Part shown: positions 8,706 to 16,650 of the stretch, in pieces
Numbering within the stretch: position 1 is the stretch's first letter
Layout: each line of letters begins with the position of its first letter
Assembly (NCBI RefSeq): GCF_002221525.1
Contig: NZ_CP011028.1
Location: 1,065,001-1,129,000 of the forward strand
Reading direction: 5' to 3'
DNA: 64,000 nt
DNA from: Pseudoalteromonas espejiana DSM 9414
Lineage (GTDB): Bacteria > Pseudomonadota > Gammaproteobacteria > Enterobacterales > Alteromonadaceae
Translations under genes and position numbers: made by a program
Notes under the pieces: model-generated
What the model saw: only the letters and a program-made list of their open reading frames with translations
Told to the model about the DNA's origin: nothing
Databases searched by the model: none

Positions 8706-10634
8706 ATGTCTAAATTTTATTTTACGTTGTTACTTACCTTATTTAGTTTTAATGTTTTTGCTGCACAAGATAAAAAATTGACTATAGAGGTATTTGCAGG
8801 ATTAAAAAGCATTAGCCAAGTAAAGCTCTCCCCCGATGGTAATAATATTGCCTATGTAAGAAACCTAAACGGCGATTTAGTTTTAATGGTTCAAAGCCTT
8901 ACCACAGGTAAAGGCAAGCCTATTATTAAATCGGATAACCACACTGTATTTTTTGACTGGTTTAGCTGGGCAAACAACGATGTTTTGTTATTAGGCGCAA
9001 GGTATATTAAGTACCAATTTGGTGGTGTTAAGTACGCCTCAACCTTAATGTATTCGTATAATTTAAGTAATGATAAAGGTATTAAATTAGCATTTAAAGC
9101 GAATGCCACGCGTGATGAAACTCAGCCACAGTTTTCAGATAGAATAGTGAGCTTTTTACCTGAACAAGAAAATAAAATATTAGTGCAAGGCGATTTTAAA
9201 GTTGCCAATACTCCGGCCGTGTATGAGTTAGATTTAACCACCTTGCGTAAAAAGCAAATTCAGCGTGCTCGCAGTGATGTAACAAACTGGTTTGCTGATA
9301 GGCAGGGCAGAGTGCGTATTGCTAAAAAAATGGACGATACGCAATTTACTTACGAGCTTTACAACGAACAAAAAGAGTCATGGGGCACACTTTTTAGTTA
9401 CGAGGTATTTAGTGAGCAAAGTATTTCTATTTTAGGCTTTGATAAAGATCCTAATTATTTATATATCACTGCACTTCATGAGGGGCGTGATGCACTATTT
9501 AAGCTCGATTTAACCACTAAAAAGCGTGAGTTAATTTACAGCGATGACAATTACGATGTAGATGGAGATATTTTCTACTCCAAAAAAACCGGTGAAGTGG
9601 CTGGTTTTACACATTCACATTTAGATGATGGCATTCAATATTGGGATGAAGACCTCGATAGGCTTCATCGCTCATTACGTAAGTCGTTACCTAAAGACAA
9701 ATACGAAATGAGTATAGTGAGTACCAGTGCCGATCAGCAAAAGTATGTACTTTATATTAGTTCAGACGAAACATCGGGCACCTACATGCTAGGGGACAGA
9801 AAACGAGGCGACGTAACGGTTTTTGCTGATGTTTACCCGCAAATAAACGAAACGGTTTACCGTGGTAAAGAGCACATTAGTTACAAAGCACGAGATGGAC
9901 TAACCATTGAAGGTTATTTAACACTTCCTGTTGGTTATGAAGAAGGCGATAAGCTACCCACAATAATTTTCCCGCATGGCGGGCCAATGGCGCGTGATTA
10001 TTCAGGCTTTGACTATTGGACAGCACTACTTGCATATAATGGTTATGCAGTACTGCAGCCTAACTTTAGGGGCTCAAGTGGCTATGGTTATGAGTTTTTA
10101 ATGCAATCAATACAAGGTTTTGGATTAGCCATGCAAGATGATTTGCAAGATGGCGCCAATTGGTTAATTGAGCAAGGCATAGCTCAACCTAATAATATAT
10201 GTATTGGTGGGGCGAGCTACGGCGGTTATGCGGCATTAATGGCTGTAATTAAGCACCCTGAAACATTTAAATGTGCAGCCAGTTTTGCAGGTGTGACCGA
10301 CCTTGAGCATATTGTGAGTAAAGCTCGCCACTTTACCAATAAAGACATAGTAAGAAAGCAATTTGGTACCGATAGCGATAAACTAGAGGCTAATTCTCCT
10401 GTTAACTTTGCAAAATCAATTAACAAACCAATTTTACTTATTCATGGCAGCGACGACAGCGTAGTACCTATTTATCACAGCCGAGAAATGGAAGATGAAT
10501 TAGATGATGAAAACAAAGATGTAACCTACATTGAGCTTGAAGATGGAGATCATTATCTTTCTTATCAGCCTCATAGGATTAAAACATTACAGGCGTTTTT
10601 AGACTTTTTTGATAAACACTTAAAAAACAATTAA
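8706..10634 (+). CDS. Secreted S9-family (prolyl oligopeptidase-like) peptidase
   Basis: A 642-residue protein with a signal peptide (MSKFYFTLLLTLFSFNVFA). An N-terminal beta-propeller-like region (about 30-380) precedes an alpha/beta-hydrolase domain. The triad is S504 in GGASYGGYAA, D584 in HGSDDSVVP and H616 in EDGDHYLS; HGGPMARD is the oxyanion strand. Likely a periplasmic acylaminoacyl- or dipeptidyl-peptidase; the exact specificity cannot be read. It is a single-gene unit closed by a terminator. Confidence 0.88.
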   Translation: MSKFYFTLLLTLFSFNVFAAQDKKLTIEVFAGLKSISQVKLSPDGNNIAYVRNLNGDLVLMVQSLTTGKGKPIIKSDNHTVFFDWFSWANNDVLLLGARYIKYQFGGVKYASTLMYSYNLSNDKGIKLAFKANATRDETQPQFSDRIVSFLPEQENKILVQGDFKVANTPAVYELDLTTLRKKQIQRARSDVTNWFADRQGRVRIAKKMDDTQFTYELYNEQKESWGTLFSYEVFSEQSISILGFDKDPNYLYITALHEGRDALFKLDLTTKKRELIYSDDNYDVDGDIFYSKKTGEVAGFTHSHLDDGIQYWDEDLDRLHRSLRKSLPKDKYEMSIVSTSADQQKYVLYISSDETSGTYMLGDRKRGDVTVFADVYPQINETVYRGKEHISYKARDGLTIEGYLTLPVGYEEGDKLPTIIFPHGGPMARDYSGFDYWTALLAYNGYAVLQPNFRGSSGYGYEFLMQSIQGFGLAMQDDLQDGANWLIEQGIAQPNNICIGGASYGGYAALMAVIKHPETFKCAASFAGVTDLEHIVSKARHFTNKDIVRKQFGTDSDKLEANSPVNFAKSINKPILLIHGSDDSVVPIYHSREMEDELDDENKDVTYIELEDGDHYLSYQPHRIKTLQAFLDFFDKHLKNN

Positions 10635-10638
10635 TGAT

Positions 10639-10660
10639 AAAGGCGACCTAGGTCGCCTTT
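10639..10660 (+). terminator. Terminator of the S9 peptidase gene
   Basis: AAAGGCGAC, CTAG, GTCGCCTTT form a hairpin followed by TTT, directly after the stop codon. Confidence 0.85.
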
Positions 10661-10676
10661 TTTGATCTTAATCTTT

Positions 10677-10703
10677 AAATAATGCACATTGTTTGCACTT
10701 TTA
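10677..10703 (+). promoter_or_regulatory. Candidate response-regulator box upstream of baeS
   Basis: TGCAC occurs at 10683-10687 and again at 10694-10698, an 11-bp period as in direct-repeat sites of OmpR-family regulators. The core TGCACATTGTTTGC is identical to the one at 14042-14055 upstream of the EF-hand gene. Probable autoregulatory site of the adjacent response regulator; inferred. Confidence 0.5.
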
Positions 10704-10851
10704 CTTGTTAAATTTATACGTTGTTATTAAAAGGAGTACTACACGCTACTCTTAAAGCGCTCCTGCTTTTATATAACTATCTTTAGTAATAATAAATATG
10801 CAGCAAAATAAAAGCGCTTATACTTTTATCGTAAGGTCTATACGTATATAA

Positions 10852-12306
10852 ATGAAAATTCATAATAAACTTTTTTTAATATTATTTAGCTTTACCTTTA
10901 GCATTATTGCGGGGTTAGTTGTGCTTATTCAGTACAGTATTGGCCAAGGCATTATTGATTTTGTAAATGCTAAAGAGGTAAAAGCGTTAGAGCCACTGGC
11001 AGTTAAATTATCAAAAGAATATGCGCGTACACCTTCGTGGGAAAAAATAGTGGGTGGTGATGAGCAGTTTTTAATGTTGGTAAATGCTCAATTGCGTGAC
11101 AGCCAATTTTTACCCGCTACTCGCGGCGTGCCGCAAAGGCCGTTTATGCGAAATGACGATAGATTTGGCCCCCCGCGGGGCTTTGGGCAAAGAGAGCGTC
11201 GCCCACCGCCTGAGCATGCTGCGCACTATGTTTTACTTGATGAAAACCAGCAACGTATTTTTGGTAAGCTGTTTGATGACTTAAAATACATTAAAACCCC
11301 AATAGAATTAAACGGTAAGACAATCGCCTACCTTGGCGTATCAAAAAGGCAGAGCTTAGCCGATGGCTATGAGCTTGATTTTTTAAAGCAGCAAACTAAT
11401 TACCTCTGGCTTATAGCACTTACTGCTGGGCTACTTACTTTGCTGTTATCTTTTTTACTCTCAAGGCATTTAGTTGGCCCAGTTAAACAAATTGCAAACG
11501 GCATGCACAAGCTTACTAAGGGTCAATACAGTACAAAGCTTTCGCTTGAGCGAAAAGACGAATTAGGCCAGCTTAGTGAAGACTTTAATACGCTTGCCTT
11601 TACGCTTGCCAAAGACGAGCAAGTGCGTAAACGTTGGCTAGCTAATATTTCGCACGAACTTAGAACGCCAATGAGTATTTTACTTGGCGAGCTTGAAGCC
11701 ATGCTTTTAGGTATACGTGAACCAACTCATAGCAATATCAGTTCGGCTAACGACGAAGCGCTGCATTTAAAGCGTTTGATTGATGATTTGCATATGCTCA
11801 ATAGTGCGGAGCTAGGAGGGATGCATTACACCATGCAACCAACCGATATAGGCTTTTTACTTAATTCTATTGAACAAAAATATCATGTTATTTTTGAGCA
11901 ACACAATATTAAGTTTTACCTGTTAAATAGCGCAAATAACTCGACTATAAACGCAGATAAAACACGTGTATTACAATTGCTCGATAACATACTTATGAAT
12001 GCAGTGCATTATGCGCAATGTTCAACTATTTCACTTACAGCCACAAATATAAATATTAAAGGCCACGCATATTTAGAACTAATAATTGAAGATAACGGCA
12101 TTGGGGTTGAACAAACGCATTTATCTCACTTATTTGAATATTTGTATCGGGTAGATAGCTCTCGTAATCGCCAAGAGGGTGGATCGGGGTTAGGTTTATC
12201 TATTTGTCAGCATATAGTTAAAGGCCATAGTGGCGAGATAACCGCTGAAAAGGCAAGTATTGGCGGCCTTGCAATCGTTATAAAACTCCCCTTATTTACA
12301 CAGTAG
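10852..12306 (+). CDS. baeS: BaeS-like sensor histidine kinase
   Basis: Inner-membrane kinase of 484 residues: TM1 about 7-29, periplasmic sensor 30-180, TM2 about 181-203, HAMP, HisKA with the phospho-acceptor H268 in NISHELRTPMS, and an ATPase domain (EDNGIGV and GGSGLGLSI). The start of the sensor domain and the overall architecture match E. coli BaeS, which senses envelope stress. The sensor contains an Arg/Pro-rich loop (RERRPPPEH, about 118-126). It is followed after 9 bases by its response regulator. No clear Shine-Dalgarno lies before the ATG. BaeS is the best name, but the ligand may differ. Confidence 0.75.
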   Translation: MKIHNKLFLILFSFTFSIIAGLVVLIQYSIGQGIIDFVNAKEVKALEPLAVKLSKEYARTPSWEKIVGGDEQFLMLVNAQLRDSQFLPATRGVPQRPFMRNDDRFGPPRGFGQRERRPPPEHAAHYVLLDENQQRIFGKLFDDLKYIKTPIELNGKTIAYLGVSKRQSLADGYELDFLKQQTNYLWLIALTAGLLTLLLSFLLSRHLVGPVKQIANGMHKLTKGQYSTKLSLERKDELGQLSEDFNTLAFTLAKDEQVRKRWLANISHELRTPMSILLGELEAMLLGIREPTHSNISSANDEALHLKRLIDDLHMLNSAELGGMHYTMQPTDIGFLLNSIEQKYHVIFEQHNIKFYLLNSANNSTINADKTRVLQLLDNILMNAVHYAQCSTISLTATNINIKGHAYLELIIEDNGIGVEQTHLSHLFEYLYRVDSSRNRQEGGSGLGLSICQHIVKGHSGEITAEKASIGGLAIVIKLPLFTQ

Positions 12307-12315
12307 AGGATACCT

Positions 12316-12990
12316 ATGAGTGAGCAAATACTCATTGTTGAAGATGAAATAAAATTAGCAAACTTAATGAGCGACTTTTTAACAAGCCACCATTATACAA
12401 CGCACCTCATTCATCATGGAGATGAAGTGATTGGCTGGCTTGAGAGTAATCGACCAAGTGTTATTTTATTGGATATTATGTTGCCAGGCCAAAGTGGTAT
12501 AGAGCTGTGTAAAGCAATAAGAAAGTTCTCTAATGTGCCCATTATTATGGTATCAGCGAAGGTAGAAGAAATAGACCGACTACTTGGGCTTGAGCTTGGT
12601 GCCGATGACTACATTTGCAAACCCTTTAGCTATGCAGAGCTAGTGGCGCGAGTAAAAGCTATTTTAAGGCGAATTAATAATACTAAAGAGCCGGTAAATA
12701 ATGTGATGACGCTTGATGAAAGTACTTACAGTGTAAAATATAAAACCAGTAGCATTGAGTTGACCAACTTTGAGTTTCAACTGTTTAAGCCTTTGTATTC
12801 AAACCCTAACAGGATTTATTCACGTGATAGCTTAATGGATACTATGTATGCAGACCAACGTATTGTGAGTCATCGTACTATCGACAGCCACATTAAAAAG
12901 TTACGCAAAAAGCTCGATGAAGTAACCCAAACCGACAGTGTTATTCAGTCGGTTTATGGGGTGGGGTATCGCTTTGTACATCCTCAATAG
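12316..12990 (+). CDS. baeR: BaeR-like response regulator
   Basis: OmpR-family regulator of 224 residues: receiver domain with phospho-acceptor D53 (ILLDIMLPG) and winged-helix C-terminus (RTIDSHIKKLRKKL ... VYGVGYRF). The run IEEIDRLLGLE-type segment (VEEIDRLLGLELGADDYICKP) is close to E. coli BaeR. GAGGA lies before the ATG, and the gene is in an operon with the kinase. It may bind the shared box found upstream of baeS and of the EF-hand operon. Confidence 0.78.
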   Translation: MSEQILIVEDEIKLANLMSDFLTSHHYTTHLIHHGDEVIGWLESNRPSVILLDIMLPGQSGIELCKAIRKFSNVPIIMVSAKVEEIDRLLGLELGADDYICKPFSYAELVARVKAILRRINNTKEPVNNVMTLDESTYSVKYKTSSIELTNFEFQLFKPLYSNPNRIYSRDSLMDTMYADQRIVSHRTIDSHIKKLRKKLDEVTQTDSVIQSVYGVGYRFVHPQ

Positions 12991-13008
12991 GTGAGTTTTG
13001 AGGTATTT

Positions 13009-13863
13009 CTATTCTTCGTCAGCATTTTTAATACGCTCTAAACGGTCGAACTCTTCATATTCGGCCGCTTGAATTTCATCTAGCACGGCATCTACGTCAG
13101 CAGCTTCGGTGCTGTCCTCAAACTCACCGCTTAAGGTTGTATTTGGCGTTAGACTAGCCTCTTCAAATAACGCCCACATTTCTTTTGCGTATTGCGTTTT
13201 TAATAGGCTTGGCGCAAATTCACCATAATAGCGGCGCATATTATTTACATCGCGGGTAAACATAGCTTGGGCACTGTTGTTAGCTGCAGCGTTAACTGCT
13301 TGAGGCAGGTCAATAATGACTGGGCCGTTATTATCTACAAGTACATTAAATTCAGACAAATCACCATGAATAATACCCGTGCAGAGCATAAGCTTAATGT
13401 AGTGAATCATCATTTTATACTGCTCTATAGCTTGCTCTTGGGTAAGCGTTACATGGCCTAACTGTGGGGCTACATCGCCATCTTCATCGCATACAAGCTC
13501 CATTAGCAGTACGCCATCAATACAGTAGTAGGTGTCGGGGACTCTTACGCCTGCGCGCGATAGACGTGAAAGGGCGTCTACTTCAGCATTTTGCCAAATT
13601 TCTTCTTCTAATTGACGGCCATAGCTTGAGCGTTTACCCATTGCACGAGCTTGTCGCCCACCCCGTACTTTGCGCCCCTCTTGATATTGGGCTGCTTTTT
13701 TAAAGCTTCGCTTTACAGCGTCTTTATAAACTTTTGCACAGCGTATTTCGCCACCGCTTCGTACTACAAATACATCGGCTTCTTTACCGCTCATCAAGCG
13801 GCTGATCACTTCGTCGATTAAACCATCATCAACAAGAGGTTGTAGGCGTTTAGGTATTTTCAC
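13009..13863 (-). CDS. RIO1-type serine protein kinase
   Basis: A 284-residue cytosolic kinase of the RIO family. Visible motifs: glycine-loop equivalent MSGKEADVF (24-32), K44 in CAKVYKD, catalytic IHGDLSEFNVL (D168, N173) and the metal-binding D185 in IIDLPQAV. An acidic Glu/Asp-rich tail follows. Bacterial RIO proteins of this kind are widespread in gammaproteobacteria with poorly known substrates. Start is GTG. The gene is convergent with baeR, only 18 bases apart. Confidence 0.85.
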   Translation of the reverse strand: MKIPKRLQPLVDDGLIDEVISRLMSGKEADVFVVRSGGEIRCAKVYKDAVKRSFKKAAQYQEGRKVRGGRQARAMGKRSSYGRQLEEEIWQNAEVDALSRLSRAGVRVPDTYYCIDGVLLMELVCDEDGDVAPQLGHVTLTQEQAIEQYKMMIHYIKLMLCTGIIHGDLSEFNVLVDNNGPVIIDLPQAVNAAANNSAQAMFTRDVNNMRRYYGEFAPSLLKTQYAKEMWALFEEASLTPNTTLSGEFEDSTEAADVDAVLDEIQAAEYEEFDRLERIKNADEE

Positions 13864-14035
13864 AGTTGTACTACTAGAAAAATTGGAAGGTTAAACATGT
13901 AATTTAATGAGTCCTTTAGTATTTGTAACAGGAAATAACAGTATACGCTAGCTGTTTCAATACTGTGCACAATAACCGAAATTATAGCTAAGGTAAAAAT
14001 AACATACTAAAAACTACATTTATTTTTATTTCCTT

Positions 14036-14062
14036 ATTGTTTGCACATTGTTTGCGTTTTTT
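14036..14062 (+). promoter_or_regulatory. Candidate response-regulator box upstream of the EF-hand operon
   Basis: ATTGTTTGC occurs twice (14036-14044 and 14047-14055) with an 11-bp period, and TGCACATTGTTTGC is identical to the block upstream of baeS. It lies about 60 bases before the EF-hand start codon, a plausible place for activation. Regulation by the BaeR-like protein is inferred. Confidence 0.5.
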
Positions 14063-14115
14063 AAAGGTAATTTATAACCATACCCTTTATTGATATTTAA
14101 CCCAAGGTGACCACG

Positions 14116-14391
14116 ATGAAGCATTTATCTACCTTTGCAGTAGCTGCATTATTATCAGTGGCTTTTTCAGCCAATGTAGCTGCTAGAGGCGGTGATAACC
14201 CACCGGCCAAACCAGATTTTTCGAGCATTGATGCAGACGGTGATGGTGTGATAAGCCTGGCAGAATTTAGCGAAAGTGCGCCACCACATGGCGATGCACA
14301 AACTATTTTTGATGAAATAGACACTGATGGAAATGGTGAAATTAGCGAACAAGAATTAAGTGAACACAAGCCACCACGTCGCGCACGTTAA
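14116..14391 (+). CDS. Exported EF-hand calcium-binding protein
   Basis: A 91-residue protein with a signal peptide (MKHLSTFAVAALLSVAFS...ANVAA) and two canonical EF-hand loops: DADGDGVISLAEF and DTDGNGEISEQEL, each with Asp/Asn at positions 1, 3, 5 and Glu at 12. The tail is basic and proline-containing (HKPPRRAR). Start placed at 14116 rather than an upstream GTG because AAGG lies just ahead and the signal peptide is cleaner. It is followed after 11 bases by the proline-linker protein in the same operon. Presumed periplasmic calcium binding; partner unknown. Confidence 0.8.
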   Translation: MKHLSTFAVAALLSVAFSANVAARGGDNPPAKPDFSSIDADGDGVISLAEFSESAPPHGDAQTIFDEIDTDGNGEISEQELSEHKPPRRAR

Positions 14392-14402
14392 AGGAGATAA
14401 AT

Positions 14403-14855
14403 ATGATCAACAGTATTGGCAGCTCATCGAGCTTTATGACTCAACAAAGTAATCAAGTAAGTGCTTTAACTACTGAGCAAACTGACTTTGTAAAAGAAAC
14501 ACTTGCTGAGTTTGATGCAGAAAACTTAAGTACCGAAGACGCGCAAAGTATTCAAGCCGCGTTTGAAGAACAAGGTATTTCGCCGACAAAAGAACTTGCC
14601 GATTTAATGAGCGAGCTTGAGTTTGATGCTAAAAGTATTGGTGATGCAGGACGACCAGAAGGGCAACGCCCGCCGCCACCGCCACAAAACTCATTAGAGT
14701 CTGTTGATACTGACGAAGTAGTAAGTTATTTAGATGAGTTATTAACTGAGTATTCAAGCCAGCTATCTGACGAAGATAAAGACTCTATATTGTCTTCAGT
14801 ACAAGAAAAATTTGGTTTAAGTGAAGGCGATTCACTGCTAAATGTAACAGCTTAG
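14403..14855 (+). CDS. Unrecognised acidic protein with a polyproline linker
   Basis: A 150-residue acidic protein with no signal peptide or membrane helix. Two helical halves (about 22-75 and 98-145) are joined by a hinge reading RPEGQRPPPPPQ (about 84-95). Each half has Asp/Glu-rich segments (LSTEDAQSIQAAFEEQG, LSDEDKDSILSSVQEKFG) that recall degenerate EF-hand helices, but no full calcium loop is present. A strong AAGGAGAT lies before the ATG, and the gene directly follows the EF-hand gene. I do not recognise a named family. Confidence 0.65.
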   Translation: MINSIGSSSSFMTQQSNQVSALTTEQTDFVKETLAEFDAENLSTEDAQSIQAAFEEQGISPTKELADLMSELEFDAKSIGDAGRPEGQRPPPPPQNSLESVDTDEVVSYLDELLTEYSSQLSDEDKDSILSSVQEKFGLSEGDSLLNVTA

Positions 14856-14916
14856 GTGTTATAACTTGAGGTAAAGCTGACTGTTTATCCTTAGGTCTTA
14901 AGTCCAAAGCTCGGCT

Positions 14917-15079
14917 AATACCAACCCGCAAAAATACTTTATCATTTTGAGGGGTTAAACCTGATGCTAGTTGCGTTAAAAATTTCTCATTTAGAACAAC
15001 TAAATAGCAAAATTTTTGCCTTACTATCAACAAGGTTTTCCTGCCTCAAAATAAATAACTTAATTAAGCGAATTGGTAT
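14917..15079. repeat. Palindromic intergenic repeat with TACCAA/TTGGTA ends
   Basis: A 163-base non-coding element between the acidic-protein and FG-GAP genes. Its ends are AATACCAACCCGC and GCGAATTGGTAT. Further in, CATTTTGAGG pairs with CCTCAAAATA and AAAAATTT with AAATTTTT, so the whole element can fold into one long imperfect hairpin. It looks like a small non-autonomous palindromic repeat; a shorter relative lies at 59234-59278. No transposase or target duplication is visible. Confidence 0.6.
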
Positions 15080-15123
15080 AATGTATTTAACATTGCCGAG
15101 CTTTTTTAGTCGCTTTTAAAAAT

Positions 15124-16503
15124 TTAATTTAGCTGGGTTTTAATTTTGCTGGTGCCGTCTTTTTCTGTAAATTTAAATACAAAGTCTTTTTTACCGTCTT
15201 GGTTTATATCAACCAGCAAAATATCTTTATTGTTTTTAGGTAAGGTTAATTTTAATTTCTTACGCTTTTTATTAAGTAAAGAGTCTTGTTCTCCATAATA
15301 AATATACAGTGTTTTTTTGCTGTACTTGTACACCGCATCTATTTGGCTATCGCCGTTAATGTCTCCTAAATAAAGCGCAGGCGCAGAATCATTACCATTC
15401 ATGCCAATTTCCATTTCTAAATCAAGCTCAATACTCGATTTATTGGCAAACGAACCATCACTTTGCTGTTTATATAAATTCATTTCTACATCAACATCTG
15501 TGCTACCACCGCCCATAGCCATTGATGCAATAGTGCCTAAACCAATATCTAAATCCATTTTTTGTAAATCAATTAAGCCATCGTTATTAAAGTCTGTTTT
15601 TAGCAATAACTCGCTCGGGCCCTCTGTTTCAAATAAGTTGATAGGGGTTGTGCTAAAGCCGCTTTCATTTCCTAAATACAAAGTATGCGCAATTTTTATA
15701 TCGAGTGAATCCATACCTTGTGCAGGCTTAAATTGCCTGGTGGTAAAGTCTAAAAAGCCATCGTTATTTACATCAATTAGCTGTTTTATTTTACGGGTTT
15801 CACCATTGCTTAGCTCGCCTAGCTCAATGTTAAGCTTAATTGAGGTTAAGGTATCGGCATAACCTTTATCATTGGCAAGTAAAACATCAGCGCCAAAGTT
15901 GCTTGCAAACACTAAGTCGTTTAGGCCATCTTTATTAACATCAATAATGACTGGCTTATTATTTATATTTACTTCAAGGGTTAAGCCTTTTTTAGAAAAA
16001 CGGCCTTCGTATTGAGCTGCTTGCTCAAAGGTATGAGGAATAAATTTCCCCTCATTATTTTGCATATACAAGGTACTGCTAGCTAAATCAGGAATTAAAA
16101 TATCGCTTAGGCCGTCGTTATTGGCATCAAAAACAAAACTTATTTTTTCAAATTTATCGACTTTTAATTGGCTGATCACTGAGCTGTAATTAAATAAAAG
16201 CTCAGCTTCTTTTGATGTACTTTTATAAACACCGTTATCAGTTAACACTAGCGCCTGTTTATCTGCTGTATTTGCAATAGTGGCTACATCAAAACCAAAG
16301 GCATTTTTAGGTAAAGTTAGCTCACTGCTCTTTGAGGTAAGTAAATTAATTATCTCTAGTTGCTTTGTCTCTTTATTATAAGCAAATAAAGTGGGGGAGT
16401 CGGTAGTGATTAATTCATCGGTTGTTTTAATAACCATTGTTTGTGCAACTGCGGTCATTGGTGCAAGTATTAAAGCGAGTGAATAACAAAGTGGCTTAAG
16501 CAT
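15124..16503 (-). CDS. Secreted FG-GAP/VCBS-repeat protein
   Basis: A 459-residue exported protein; start set at 16503, where AAAGGA precedes the ATG and the signal peptide MLKPLCYSLALILAPMTAVA is clean. At least six DxNxDGxxD-type repeats can be read (FDANNDGLSD, DVNKDGLND, DVNNDGFLD, DFNNDGLID, DINGDSQID, DINQDGKKD), the calcium-binding signature of integrin-like FG-GAP propeller blades. Probably a periplasmic or surface beta-propeller with a binding role. No enzyme domain or anchor is visible. It is a single gene. Confidence 0.75.
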   Translation of the reverse strand: MLKPLCYSLALILAPMTAVAQTMVIKTTDELITTDSPTLFAYNKETKQLEIINLLTSKSSELTLPKNAFGFDVATIANTADKQALVLTDNGVYKSTSKEAELLFNYSSVISQLKVDKFEKISFVFDANNDGLSDILIPDLASSTLYMQNNEGKFIPHTFEQAAQYEGRFSKKGLTLEVNINNKPVIIDVNKDGLNDLVFASNFGADVLLANDKGYADTLTSIKLNIELGELSNGETRKIKQLIDVNNDGFLDFTTRQFKPAQGMDSLDIKIAHTLYLGNESGFSTTPINLFETEGPSELLLKTDFNNDGLIDLQKMDLDIGLGTIASMAMGGGSTDVDVEMNLYKQQSDGSFANKSSIELDLEMEIGMNGNDSAPALYLGDINGDSQIDAVYKYSKKTLYIYYGEQDSLLNKKRKKLKLTLPKNNKDILLVDINQDGKKDFVFKFTEKDGTSKIKTQLN

Positions 16504-16650
16504 GTTAGGTCCTTTTAATAGCGTTAGCAGCACTTTATTTTTAATTAAATACAGTGCTTGGATGTAATAAGATTACGCTAATAAAGTTTACCCTGGTGTA
16601 AATAATTGTAAGATTATGTATTACTAAAGCAGCTATATAATAGGCTCATA

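Noticed and set aside
15401..15862. Long open frame (153 codons) antisense to the FG-GAP gene
   Set aside because: It is a shadow of the repeat-rich secreted protein on the other strand, with no ribosome-binding site and a composition set by the codon use of the true gene.
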